In this document: positions 24,329 to 31,502 of the stretch, piece by piece
Position numbering within the stretch: the stretch's first letter is position 1
Layout of the letters: every line of letters starts with the position of its first letter
Assembly: GCA_052144935.1 (NCBI GenBank)
Contig: JBKQPR010000116.1
Coordinates: 1-42,212, forward strand
Reading direction: 5' to 3'
From: JOPF133 sp052144935
GTDB taxonomy: Bacteria > Acidobacteriota > Terriglobia > Bryobacterales > Bryobacteraceae
DNA: 42,212 nt
Notes under the pieces: model-generated
What the model saw: only the letters and a program-made list of their open reading frames with translations
Told to the model about the DNA's origin: nothing
Database searches by the model: none
Position numbers and translations under genes: made by a program

Positions 24329-24412
24329 CACCGCGGAGACACGGAGGTCGCGGAGGAAGCGCAGAGAAAAGCGGAGTGAATTTCTCTGCGTCTTCTGTGC
24401 GCCTCGGCGGTG
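24329..24412. repeat. dispersed repeat with imperfect inverted halves
   Basis: The half beginning CACCGCGGAGACACGGAGG and ending CGCAGAGA (24329-24367) is followed, after 15 bases, by an approximate reverse complement beginning TCTCTGCG and ending GGCGGTG (24383-24412). I recognise this as a repeat type scattered through many unrelated bacterial genomes, whose translation gives peptides like AETRRSRRKRRE. It lies between the ADOP permease and the sulfatase. Confidence 0.7.
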
Positions 24413-24440
24413 GAGAGCGGGGCCGCTGTGGGCTGGCCCG

Positions 24441-25895
24441 TCACACCGGGACATCGCCCACCTCTTTCTGCCGCTCGGCCAGTTCCGCGGTCAGTTTCTT
24501 CACCAGGCCCGCATATTTCGGATCGTGATAGAGATTGTGCATCTCGCGCGGATCGTTCAGCACATCGAACAGCTCCCAATCGGGCTGGGTGTCGGGCGGC
24601 AGGGCGCCTTTCATGCCCAAGGGCTTGCCGTAGTAATAGATCAGCTTCCAACGATCGGTGCGCAGCCCATAGTGCGCAGGCACATGGTGATCGGCGGTGT
24701 TGTGCATCCAGTAGCGGTAGTACATGGACTTCCGCCAGTCCCGCGGCGTGTGCCCCTCCACGTTCGCGCGGAAGCTGCGGCCCTGCATCTCGGCGGGGAT
24801 CCGGACGCCCGCATAGTCGAGGAACGTCGGCGCGAAATCGATGTTGAGAGTCATGTCGCGATTCACCGATCCCGGCCGGATCGCGCCCGGATAGCGCATC
24901 AGGAACGGCATGCGCAGCGATTCCTCATACATCAGCCGCTTGTCGAACCAGCCATGATCTCCCAAAAAGAAACCCTGGTCTGAGGTGTAGATGACGATCG
25001 TGTTATTGGTCAGATTCTCCGCTTCCACGTAGTCGAGCACGCGGCCCACGTTGTCGTCCAGGCTCCGGACGCACCGCAGGTAGTCCTTGATGAAAAGCTG
25101 ATATCCCCACTTGCGAAGGGCGTCGCCATGGAGATCGGCCGGAATCGGTTGCTTCATGTCGGTCTCGTTCATGTCCTCTCCCACCCGCATGGTTACCGTG
25201 GAGACCGCGCGGGCGCGTCCTTCGTAGTGGTCGAAGAGGTTGTCGGGCTCGGGGATGGTCTGCCCCAGGAACAGGTTCTTATATTTCGGATCGGGTTCCC
25301 AGGGACGGTGCGGCGCCTTATGGTGACACATCAGGAAGAAAGGCTTCCGTGGATTGCGCTGCTTCAGCCAGTCCAGCGTGAAGTCGCCGATCAGGTTGGT
25401 GCAATAGCCCTGGTGCTGTTTCCGGGCGCCGCCCTCGATGAACACGGGATTGTAGTAGACGCCCTGGCCCGGAAGGATATTCCAATAATCGAAGCCCGTG
25501 GGATCGCTGGTCAGATGCCATTTGCCGATCATGGCGGTCTGGTAGCCGGCGTTCTGCAATTCCTTGGCGACGTGATTCCGCTTGGGGTCGAGCACATCGT
25601 CGAGCGTGTAGACGCCATTTTTGTGGCTGTACTGGCCGGTGAGAATGGCTGCCCGGCTGGGCGTGCAGATGGAGTTGGTGCAGAAGCAGTTGGTGAATCG
25701 CGCCCCGCCCGCGGCCACGCGATCGATGTTGGGAGTCTGGTTGATCCGGCTGCCGTACGCGGAGATGGCGTGGGCGGCATGATCGTCCGCCATGATATAG
25801 AGGATGTTGGGCTGCGGGCGTCCCGGCGCGGCCAGCCCGGCCCCGGCCGCTCCGAGCAACGAGAGGATCTCCCGGCGATTGTATGTGTGGGTCAT
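24441..25895 (-). CDS. exported sulfatase (formylglycine-dependent)
   Basis: A 484-residue arylsulfatase-type enzyme that removes sulfate esters, probably from polysaccharides. The modification motif is C77-T-P-S-R (SICTPSRAAILTG), whose Cys is turned into formylglycine by a separate enzyme. Metal-binding residues are in MADDHA (Asp37, Asp38) and YTSDQGFFLGDHG. The start ATG at 25895 gives a leader MTHTYNRREILSLLGAAGAG with an RR-like pair, suiting export. The frame stays open for 70 more codons upstream, but that part has no family likeness. The C-terminal region (WELFDVLNDPREMHNLYHDP) is typical. It stands alone on the minus strand and no sulfatase-maturing enzyme is in the window. Confidence 0.92.
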   Translation of the reverse strand: MTHTYNRREILSLLGAAGAGLAAPGRPQPNILYIMADDHAAHAISAYGSRINQTPNIDRVAAGGARFTNCFCTNSICTPSRAAILTGQYSHKNGVYTLDDVLDPKRNHVAKELQNAGYQTAMIGKWHLTSDPTGFDYWNILPGQGVYYNPVFIEGGARKQHQGYCTNLIGDFTLDWLKQRNPRKPFFLMCHHKAPHRPWEPDPKYKNLFLGQTIPEPDNLFDHYEGRARAVSTVTMRVGEDMNETDMKQPIPADLHGDALRKWGYQLFIKDYLRCVRSLDDNVGRVLDYVEAENLTNNTIVIYTSDQGFFLGDHGWFDKRLMYEESLRMPFLMRYPGAIRPGSVNRDMTLNIDFAPTFLDYAGVRIPAEMQGRSFRANVEGHTPRDWRKSMYYRYWMHNTADHHVPAHYGLRTDRWKLIYYYGKPLGMKGALPPDTQPDWELFDVLNDPREMHNLYHDPKYAGLVKKLTAELAERQKEVGDVPV

Positions 25896-26390
25896 AGGTG
25901 TGTCGGACGGCGGCTTCCCGGCCGCTCGACTTCCATCGTCTGATTCTCCCACGCATTCTGTGTCCGAAGCGTCCAAAGCGTCAGCAACGGCCGCAGTTCT
26001 TGGGTAGCTAAGCAGCCTCCTCATCTCTTCAGTAACCACCGCCCGAAATCCTTTTTCGTCCAGATGTTCAGCAGCCTCGCCGGTCTGCAGGGCCCAGTCC
26101 TCCATGCTACAGGTTAAATGAAGAACACCAAATGTCCCGGTTCTTCATCTCCGAAAAGCAACCCGCTGCCGCCGTGCCACCAGATATCAGGCTCTCGAGC
26201 GAGAAGTTACCAAACGAAGCCATTTTCGACGATCAACCCCAATCAAATCAATCGCTTGAATCACCTAGAAATGAACGCTTTTACACGGTGGATGGGCCTG
26301 CTCCCACCCCCCAGCCCGCCGCGCCCCCCAGCAGGCCGCGCCACCAATCCCCGATTCCCGCCGGTCGGCGGGCGCAGCGGAATTGGCGGC
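25896..26390. other. stretch without a recognisable gene
   Basis: The upstream extension of the sulfatase frame (to 26105) is not family-like. From 26120 on there is AT-richer then very C-rich sequence. A hairpin CCCGCC-ggtc-GGCGGG lies at 26357-26372, close to the broken end of the gene fragment that begins at 26477. Confidence 0.5.
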
Positions 26391-26477
26391 GGCGTTGGCA
26401 ACTACAAGGGGCGTGCGCAGCGCCTGCGGGGCGATGTTCCGGCGGGCTTCTTCCACCTGGTCCGGGGTGATCGGCAT
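26391..26477 (-). pseudogene. 5' fragment of a threonine dehydratase-like (PLP) gene
   Basis: The first 25 or so codons from the ATG at 26477 read MPITPDQVEEARRNIAPQAL and then RTPLV, the N-terminal signature of threonine ammonia-lyase/serine racemase proteins (a helix ending in RTPL). After VVANA the similarity stops, and a short hairpin (26357-26372) follows about 20 bases later. The PLP-lysine motif and the rest of the enzyme are absent from the window. The call rests on a short match. Confidence 0.5.
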
Positions 26478-27377
26478 TCCGATATCTTACGCGGGCGGGC
26501 GTGCTTTAGCTTGCAGGCGGGGCGGGCGGGGCGCGGGCCACAGGCATTAGAATAAGCCCGGCCGGAATGCGAGTGGCGCTTCTGCGGGTAAGGCGTTCTT
26601 CGTTCGCTGGACCCCGCGGCCTGAGCCGAAGGCGTTACGTGGACCCGGGTAGAGCTTTCTTCCACAACGAACCCATTCCGGACATGCATGTCCGGGAAAA
26701 TCGGAGGGCTTTCTTGAAACCAAAGGGGTTAACCGGGGGTGAACCGGACAGGTGTGTCCGGAAGCCCTTTTCTCGGGGCAAATTCGCTTTCGCGGAGCCC
26801 TCCCGAAGCCACATTGTATACGGCGGGCGGGCGGAGGGCGCTGGGAAGAAATCGGCGCGGGATGGTAAGTGGTTGTAGTGGAGGGAGTTGGAGGGATAAA
26901 GGAAGTTGTTGAAGTTTGTGAACGTTTACCCAAGGCAGGGCAGGGTTCGAAATTTTGCCAGCGCGGGTTGATGGGCGGCGTTCGCGGTGCTTTGCCGGGG
27001 AAGGCCGGTCTCCCGTCGCTGCGGGATTAGGAACACGTCGCGGTCTGTAGGGCCTTGGAGGCCTTGGAGGCCTTGGTGCGAACGGCGGAGCCAGCGTGTT
27101 CGTGGTTCCCGATCCGCGCGCGATGGGCTGGCCAGTTCAACGAATTGGGCGTTTTCCAGCCACGTGACCCGGTAGAACCCTACTCTCCGGAAATCCACTC
27201 TTCGTCCACTGGGGTGGGTTGGACCTGTCGGATCGCTTCCGGTTGGCGCGTGATTCACGGCTTCGCCGTCAACCAAATCCTGAAACGGACCAACAATTGA
27301 TGCTCAGAACTCAACAGCCCATATGATCACTCAAACGTGGGTTCTTTGAGCAACTTCGCCTTTGCCGCAGCCCTGGA
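26478..27377. other. 900-base stretch without a supported gene
   Basis: Open frames on both strands (for example 26567-26878 plus, 26926-27276 minus) overlap, lack ribosome sites and have the odd composition of translated repeats. Visible structures are two hairpins at 26678-26761 and a short tandem run of GGCCTTGGA (three units near 27051-27077). Confidence 0.5.
26678..26761. repeat. pair of related palindromes
   Basis: CCGGACATGCATGTCCGG (26678-26695, perfect 18-bp palindrome) and CCGGACA-ggtg-TGTCCGG (26744-26761) share the same CCGGACA/TGTCCGG arms and lie 48 bases apart. The shared arms suggest copies of one element. Confidence 0.8.
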
Positions 27378-27869
27378 TTATGCCGTCGCCAGTGATTTCG
27401 AGGCCGAACCGTGAGGCATAGAATTGCTAGTCGCTCGCACGCTCCACACCATCAACAACACGATGAGGATTGTCCGTGCCACTTCAACCCAAGGCACTGC
27501 GTAGCCGGGCACCAGGGCAATATAACTGGACGGAGCGGTTAGCGGCAGCGAGGCAATCGCCATTGGCTTCCAAAAGTCGATGCCCACTTTGTGCCCTGAA
27601 GTGATCCGGAAAAGAGCGAATCCGATCAGTGGGCAAACCAGACGAACGGTCAGAGCGTAAAAAAGTCCAAACTCAGCAATGTGGCTCATCGGTTGCCATC
27701 CGTGGGCGTAGCTCCACAGCCGCTCTGTTGCGAACAGCATGTGCCGGAAGAATCCTTGGTACGTCGAAATCGGCAAGGGCTCATTCAGATTCACGGCGGA
27801 AGAGACCATGCCGTGCGTGAAAACCGCCGCCACCGCCGCACTTGTTCCGATTGATCTGGCTCTGTCCAT
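27378..27869 (-). CDS. membrane protein of unknown function, 163 residues
   Basis: I do not recognise a family. Four hydrophobic segments can be seen: about 8-24 (TSAAVAAVFTHGMVSSA), 64-88 (HIAEFGLFYALTVRLVCPLIGFALF), 101-120 (PMAIASLPLTAPSSYIALVP) and 128-144 (EVARTILIVLLMVWSVR). It is therefore an inner-membrane protein. A GGGAG ribosome site lies just before the ATG at 27869. It stands alone between two decayed regions. Composition is less GC-rich than its neighbours, which fits acquisition from elsewhere but does not prove it. Confidence 0.65.
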   Translation of the reverse strand: MDRARSIGTSAAVAAVFTHGMVSSAVNLNEPLPISTYQGFFRHMLFATERLWSYAHGWQPMSHIAEFGLFYALTVRLVCPLIGFALFRITSGHKVGIDFWKPMAIASLPLTAPSSYIALVPGYAVPWVEVARTILIVLLMVWSVRATSNSMPHGSASKSLATA

Positions 27870-28047
27870 GAGGCTCCCACTGAGCCTTATCGGCTGCTTC
27901 TAGCGGAATTCTTAGGTTTTTTTGCGGAATGATCGAAACTGTGGATTGGCGAAGAGTATCGATGACCCACCGCCGCGGACCTCCCGCCGGAACGCGCCAC
28001 CCGGAAAAAGCTCCAGCCGCACGGAGCGGGAGTTGTCGACAGAAAAC

Positions 28048-28141
28048 GGGCTTATCCGGCCAATCCTGATGCCCGCGCACCGCTAACCCAACTCGACTCT
28101 ATGAATTAGGGGCGCGTGCATTGATTGGACCGGATAAGCCC
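28048..28141. repeat. 17-bp near-perfect inverted repeat
   Basis: GGGCTTATCCGGCCAAT (28048-28064) pairs with ATTGGACCGGATAAGCCC (28124-28141), which has one extra base. About 60 bases lie between the arms. It directly abuts the perfect 23-bp inverted repeat that follows. Confidence 0.8.
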
Positions 28142-28142
28142 A

Positions 28143-28218
28143 CAAAAACCGGCCAAACTGTTTGATTATAAGTCGCTTACGCTGAATATTTCGGTTCAAA
28201 CAGTTTGGCCGGTTTTTG
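28143..28218. repeat. perfect 23-bp inverted repeat with A-run and T-run
   Basis: Arms at 28143-28165 (begins CAAAAACCGGCC, ends CTGTTTGA) and 28196-28218 are exact reverse complements around a 30-base loop. The left arm starts with five A and the right arm ends with five T, so the element could act as a transcription terminator in both directions, or be a miniature inverted-repeat element. Confidence 0.85.
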
Positions 28219-28350
28219 TTATGCTTCTGGAAACTGGACATTCCCGGTCAGAAACCAGATGAACGTATAGTCCTACCCCGGAGAAGTGGTGACGGCACGG
28301 AACGCCGACTCCCGGTGGAAAACGCACCTTGGTCCCGCGAGAGCGAAGCG

Positions 28351-28370
28351 GCTCGCCATTTTTGGCGAGC
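28351..28370. repeat. perfect 8-bp hairpin at the broken edge of the MFS gene
   Basis: GCTCGCCA and TGGCGAGC arms with a TTTT loop. The hairpin marks the point where transporter similarity starts. Confidence 0.8.
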
Positions 28371-28908
28371 GGGGTGGGCGGGTGCCCTGATGCTCATCAG
28401 CCAACTGGCGCCGTTCGCCAGGAGTGCCGGCATCGCGGCTGGCGCGCTAATCATCATGTCGATGGTGGTGGGCGCGTGCGGCAGTGCTTCCGGCCGCATC
28501 CTGGCGGGCTGGATGTCGGACAAAATCGGCCGCATCAACGTGCTGCGCACCATGATCGGCATCTCCATGATCGCCATGCCCGCGCTCGACGCCGCCGGAG
28601 GCAGCCTCGCCGCGCTGTATCTGGCCGTATCCGTGATCTACTTGTGCCACGGTACGCAGCTCTCCGTGAACGGCGCCGCCGCACCCGACTTCTGGGGCGC
28701 CAAAAACGCCGGCATCGACTACGGTATGCTGTTTACCGCGTTGGGCGTGGCCGGCATCCTCGGCCCGCTCGTTGGCGGAAGGCTGTTCGACAAGTATCAC
28801 AACTCCCAGGCAGCGTTCTATACAGCGGCCGTGCTGGCAGCCGTAGCCCTGGTATGCGAAATGTTGGCCAAGCGGCCCGCCGCACGCAGCCTGTGCGCTA
28901 AATTCTAA
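28366..28908 (+). pseudogene. 3' half of an MFS transporter, oxalate/formate antiporter-like
   Basis: About 180 residues match the second half of a 12-helix major facilitator: LMLISQLAPFARSAGIAAGA, then GRILAGWMSDKIGR (the MFS loop motif after the odd helix), GMLFTALGVAGILGPLVGGR and a final helix (YTAAVLAAVALVCEML). The first six helices are missing. Just before the similarity begins lies a perfect hairpin GCTCGCCA-TTTT-TGGCGAGC (28351-28370), and further up the large inverted repeats. The stop is 13 bases before acs, so the intact ancestor probably formed an operon with acs and carried a carboxylate. The remaining frame is intact, so the loss may be recent. Confidence 0.75.
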
Positions 28909-28921
28909 GTAAAGGATTCCG

Positions 28922-30880
28922 ATGGCAACCGGCACTCAACCCAATATCGACTCCGTCCTCACCGAACACCGCGTCTTCGAATGCTCAGACGATTTTCGCG
29001 CCCATGCCCACGTTAGCGGCATGGACGAATATGAGCGTCTCTACAAGGAAGCCGAAACCGACCCCCGGAAGTTCTGGGGCGAGATCGCCTCCGAGCTGCA
29101 CTGGTTCAAGCCCTGGGACCAGGTGCTCGAATGGGATTGCCCCTGGGCCAAATGGTTTTCCGGCGGCCAGATCAACCTTTCTTACAACTGCCTGGACCGC
29201 CATGTCGCCGGCAGCCGCCGCAACAAGGCCGCCATCATCTGGGAGGGCGAACCCGGCGAAGTGGTGACTCTTACCTACCAGCAACTGCTCATCGAGGTCT
29301 CCAAGTTCGCCAACGTGCTGAAGTCGCTGGGCATCAAGAAAGGCGACCGCATCGCCATCTACATGGGCATGTGCCCAGCGCTGCCCATCGCCATGCTGGC
29401 CTGCGCGCGCATCGGCGCTCCGCACACCATCATCTTCGGCGGCTTCTCGGCCAACGCGCTGGTGGACCGCATTACCGATTCGCAGGCCTGCCTGGTCGTC
29501 ACACAGGATGGCTCCTACCGGCGCGGCGCCGAGGTGAAGCTGAAGCCCGCCGTGGATGAAGCCGTGCTCTCCTGCCCATCCGTGAAACATGTGGTGGTCT
29601 ACAAACGCACCGGCACGCCGCAAACCATGTTCGGCGGCCGCGACCTTTGGTGGCACGAGCTGATGGCCCACGCCTCCGACGAGTGCCCCGCCGAACCGCT
29701 CGACGCCGAGCACCCGCTCTACCTTCTCTATACCTCCGGCACCACCGGCAAACCCAAGGGCATCCTGCACACCACCGGCGGCTATTCCGTGGGCACCTAC
29801 ATCACCGCCAAATGGGTCTTCGACCTGAAAGACGAGGACGTCTACTGGTGTACCGCCGACATCGGCTGGGTCACCGGCCACAGCTACATCGTCTACGGCC
29901 CGTTGCAGAACGGCGCCACCAGCCTGATGTACGAAGGCGCCCCGAACTTCCCGCAACCGGACCGCTTCTGGAGCATCATCGACCGCCACAAGGTCAACGT
30001 CTTCTACACCGCTCCCACCGCCATCCGCGCCTTCATGCGGTTCGGCGTCGAATGGCCGGCGAAACACGCCATGAAGAGCCTGCGACTGCTGGGAACCGTG
30101 GGCGAGCCAATCAATCCGGAAGCCTGGATGTGGTACCGCGAAAACATCGGCCACAACCGCTGCCCCATCGTGGACACCTGGTGGCAGACCGAAACCGGCA
30201 TGATCATGATCACTCCGCTTCCGGGTGCGACGCCCACCACACCCGGCTCGGCCACCCGTGCCTTCCCCGGCGTGATTGCCGACGTGGTCACGCGCGAGGG
30301 CGAGCCCGTGCCGCTCGGCGGCGGAGGGTTCCTGGTATTGAAGCAGCCGTGGCCCGCCATGCTGCGCACCATCTATGGCGATCCCAAGCGGTATGTGGAC
30401 CAATATTGGTCGCAGATCCCCGGCATGTACTTCACCGGCGACGGAGCGCGCAAAGACGAGAACGGCTATTTCTGGATCATGGGCCGCATCGATGACGTCA
30501 TCAACGTATCCGGCCACCGCCTCAGCACCATGGAGGTGGAGTCCGCCCTGGTGGCTCACCACAAGGTCGCTGAGGCAGCCGTGGTCGCCAGGCTGGACGA
30601 TCTCAAAGGCCAGGCGATCGCCGCCTTCGTCACGTTGAAATCCGGCATCGCACCCACCCCGGAGTTGAAAGAAGAGTTACGCCTGTGGGTGGCCAAGGAG
30701 ATCGGTTCCCTGGCGAAGCCCGACGACATCCGTTTCACCGATTCCCTGCCCAAGACGCGCAGCGGAAAGATCATGCGCCGCCTGTTGAAGGAGATTGCAG
30801 CGGGGGGCGAGGTGAAGGGCGATACGACTACGCTGGAGGATTTGTCGGTGATATCGAGGCTCAGCCAGCAGGAGGAGTAG
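28922..30880 (+). CDS. acs: acetyl-CoA synthetase (AMP-forming)
   Basis: A 652-residue cytoplasmic enzyme that makes acetyl-CoA from acetate, ATP and CoA. The adenylate-forming core shows YTSGTTGKPKG (about 270, phosphate-binding loop), DTWWQTETG (about 418, acetate and AMP site), YFTGDGARKD (the ribose-binding Asp) and the C-terminal hinge GRIDDVINVSGHR. Lys616 in SGKIMRR is the residue that protein acetylases modify to switch the enzyme off. AAGGA (28911-28915) lies 6 bases before the ATG. Length is normal. The last five or six codons (LSQQEE) are shared almost base for base with the end of the toxin gene downstream. The broken transporter gene upstream was probably in the same operon. Confidence 0.97.
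   Translation: MATGTQPNIDSVLTEHRVFECSDDFRAHAHVSGMDEYERLYKEAETDPRKFWGEIASELHWFKPWDQVLEWDCPWAKWFSGGQINLSYNCLDRHVAGSRRNKAAIIWEGEPGEVVTLTYQQLLIEVSKFANVLKSLGIKKGDRIAIYMGMCPALPIAMLACARIGAPHTIIFGGFSANALVDRITDSQACLVVTQDGSYRRGAEVKLKPAVDEAVLSCPSVKHVVVYKRTGTPQTMFGGRDLWWHELMAHASDECPAEPLDAEHPLYLLYTSGTTGKPKGILHTTGGYSVGTYITAKWVFDLKDEDVYWCTADIGWVTGHSYIVYGPLQNGATSLMYEGAPNFPQPDRFWSIIDRHKVNVFYTAPTAIRAFMRFGVEWPAKHAMKSLRLLGTVGEPINPEAWMWYRENIGHNRCPIVDTWWQTETGMIMITPLPGATPTTPGSATRAFPGVIADVVTREGEPVPLGGGGFLVLKQPWPAMLRTIYGDPKRYVDQYWSQIPGMYFTGDGARKDENGYFWIMGRIDDVINVSGHRLSTMEVESALVAHHKVAEAAVVARLDDLKGQAIAAFVTLKSGIAPTPELKEELRLWVAKEIGSLAKPDDIRFTDSLPKTRSGKIMRRLLKEIAAGGEVKGDTTTLEDLSVISRLSQQEE
30858..30880 (+). repeat. 23-bp direct repeat, copy 1 (3' end of acs)
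   Basis: Bases from GGCTCAGCCAGCA to the stop GAGGAGTAG recur at 31466-31488 with one mismatch (G versus C). Both copies are read in the same frame and end with the same TAG. The pair brackets the toxin-antitoxin genes. Confidence 0.9.
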
Positions 30881-30897
30881 GGCCGGCCGGGCCGCGC

Positions 30898-30926
30898 TTG
30901 ACATATACCCTTGATGGCCCTAGTCT
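30898..30926 (+). promoter_or_regulatory. promoter of the toxin-antitoxin operon, probably leaderless
   Basis: A consensus TTGACA (30898-30903), 17 bases, then TAGTCT (30921-30926). The expected start point is at the A of the antitoxin ATG (30933), so the message would have little or no leader. The promoter begins 18 bases after the acs stop, so the pair is transcribed independently. Confidence 0.65.
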
Positions 30927-30932
30927 TGGGGC

Positions 30933-31178
30933 ATGGACGTAATACCCATCAAGCCGGAACGTAAGGCACAACTGGAGGAGTATGCGCAGCGCCGTGGGCA
31001 GGACGCTGCCACAGTCCTCGATGACGCCTTAGCCACCTATCTGGAGTGGGAACGCCAGGACTACAACGAAACTGTGGATGCTGTGCTGGAAGCGTATGAG
31101 GACGTGAAGGCTGGACGCACCAGGCCCGCCGCTGAGTTTCTTGAGGAGCTACGCGAGAAGCATGGCCTTCCGCGTTGA
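30933..31178 (+). CDS. antitoxin of a type II toxin-antitoxin pair (RHH, ParD-like)
   Basis: An 81-residue acidic protein. The N-terminus MDVIPIKPERKAQLEEYAQR, with a short strand followed by helices (ATVLDDALATYLEWE), fits a ribbon-helix-helix DNA-binding domain. The C-terminal half (VDAVLEAYEDVKAGRTRPAA and EFLEELREKH) would wrap the toxin. Antitoxins of this kind bind their own promoter and repress the operon, and neutralise the toxin protein. It overlaps the toxin gene by 17 bases, the usual tight coupling. The family is inferred from size, order and pattern; exact subtype uncertain. Confidence 0.8.
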   Translation: MDVIPIKPERKAQLEEYAQRRGQDAATVLDDALATYLEWERQDYNETVDAVLEAYEDVKAGRTRPAAEFLEELREKHGLPR

Positions 31179-31488
31179 AATCACCCCTCGGGCAGAGCAG
31201 GACGCGGACAGTATTCTTGGGTGGCTGCTGTCACAACATGCCGGTGAGGCCGGATTGCAGTGGTTTCTGAGGTTGCAAGCGGCCATTGCCTCTCTGGCGG
31301 ATTTTCCCAAGCGTTGCGCGCTTGCTCCTGAGAACGCTTCCGTTCCCTTCGAGATGCGGCAATTGCTCTACGGCCGCAAGCCGCACGTGTACCGTATCCT
31401 GTTCACCATTCAGGGCGACGTGGTTTACGTACTTCGCATCCGTCACGGACGCCGGCAGCCTGTTGGGCTCAGCCAGCACGAGGAGTAG
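31162..31488 (+). CDS. toxin of the ParE/RelE superfamily
   Basis: A 108-residue basic protein. The start at the ATG at 31162 gives MAFRVEITPRAEQDADSILG, the classic ParE/RelE opening; it follows GAGGAG (31143-31148). The central FPKRCALAPEN and C-terminal strands MRQLLYGRKPHVYRILFTIQ and VVYVLRIRHGRRQP are typical of the superfamily. ParE members poison DNA gyrase and RelE members cut mRNA; the sequence does not decide which. The last residues LSQHEE lie beyond the usual end and are encoded by the direct repeat shared with the end of acs, so the C-terminus appears to have been swapped or extended on insertion. Confidence 0.85.
   Translation: MAFRVEITPRAEQDADSILGWLLSQHAGEAGLQWFLRLQAAIASLADFPKRCALAPENASVPFEMRQLLYGRKPHVYRILFTIQGDVVYVLRIRHGRRQPVGLSQHEE
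31466..31488 (+). repeat. 23-bp direct repeat, copy 2 (3' end of the toxin gene)
   Basis: Matches 30858-30880 at 22 of 23 bases, in the same codon frame and with the same stop codon; see copy 1. Confidence 0.9.
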
Positions 31489-31502
31489 CCGCCCCGCCGT
31501 TC

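Larger units (their letters stand above)
27870..28365. other. gap holding two inverted repeats and the broken edge of an MFS gene
   Basis: No complete gene lies here. The inverted repeats at 28048-28141 and 28143-28218 fill the middle. The open frame that starts at 28216 reads without family likeness until about 28366, where the transporter fragment begins. Confidence 0.55.

Noticed and set aside
26926..27276. 116-codon minus-strand frame and neighbouring plus-strand frames as genes
   Set aside because: They overlap each other, contain translated short repeats (QGLQGLQG), lack ribosome sites and resemble no family.
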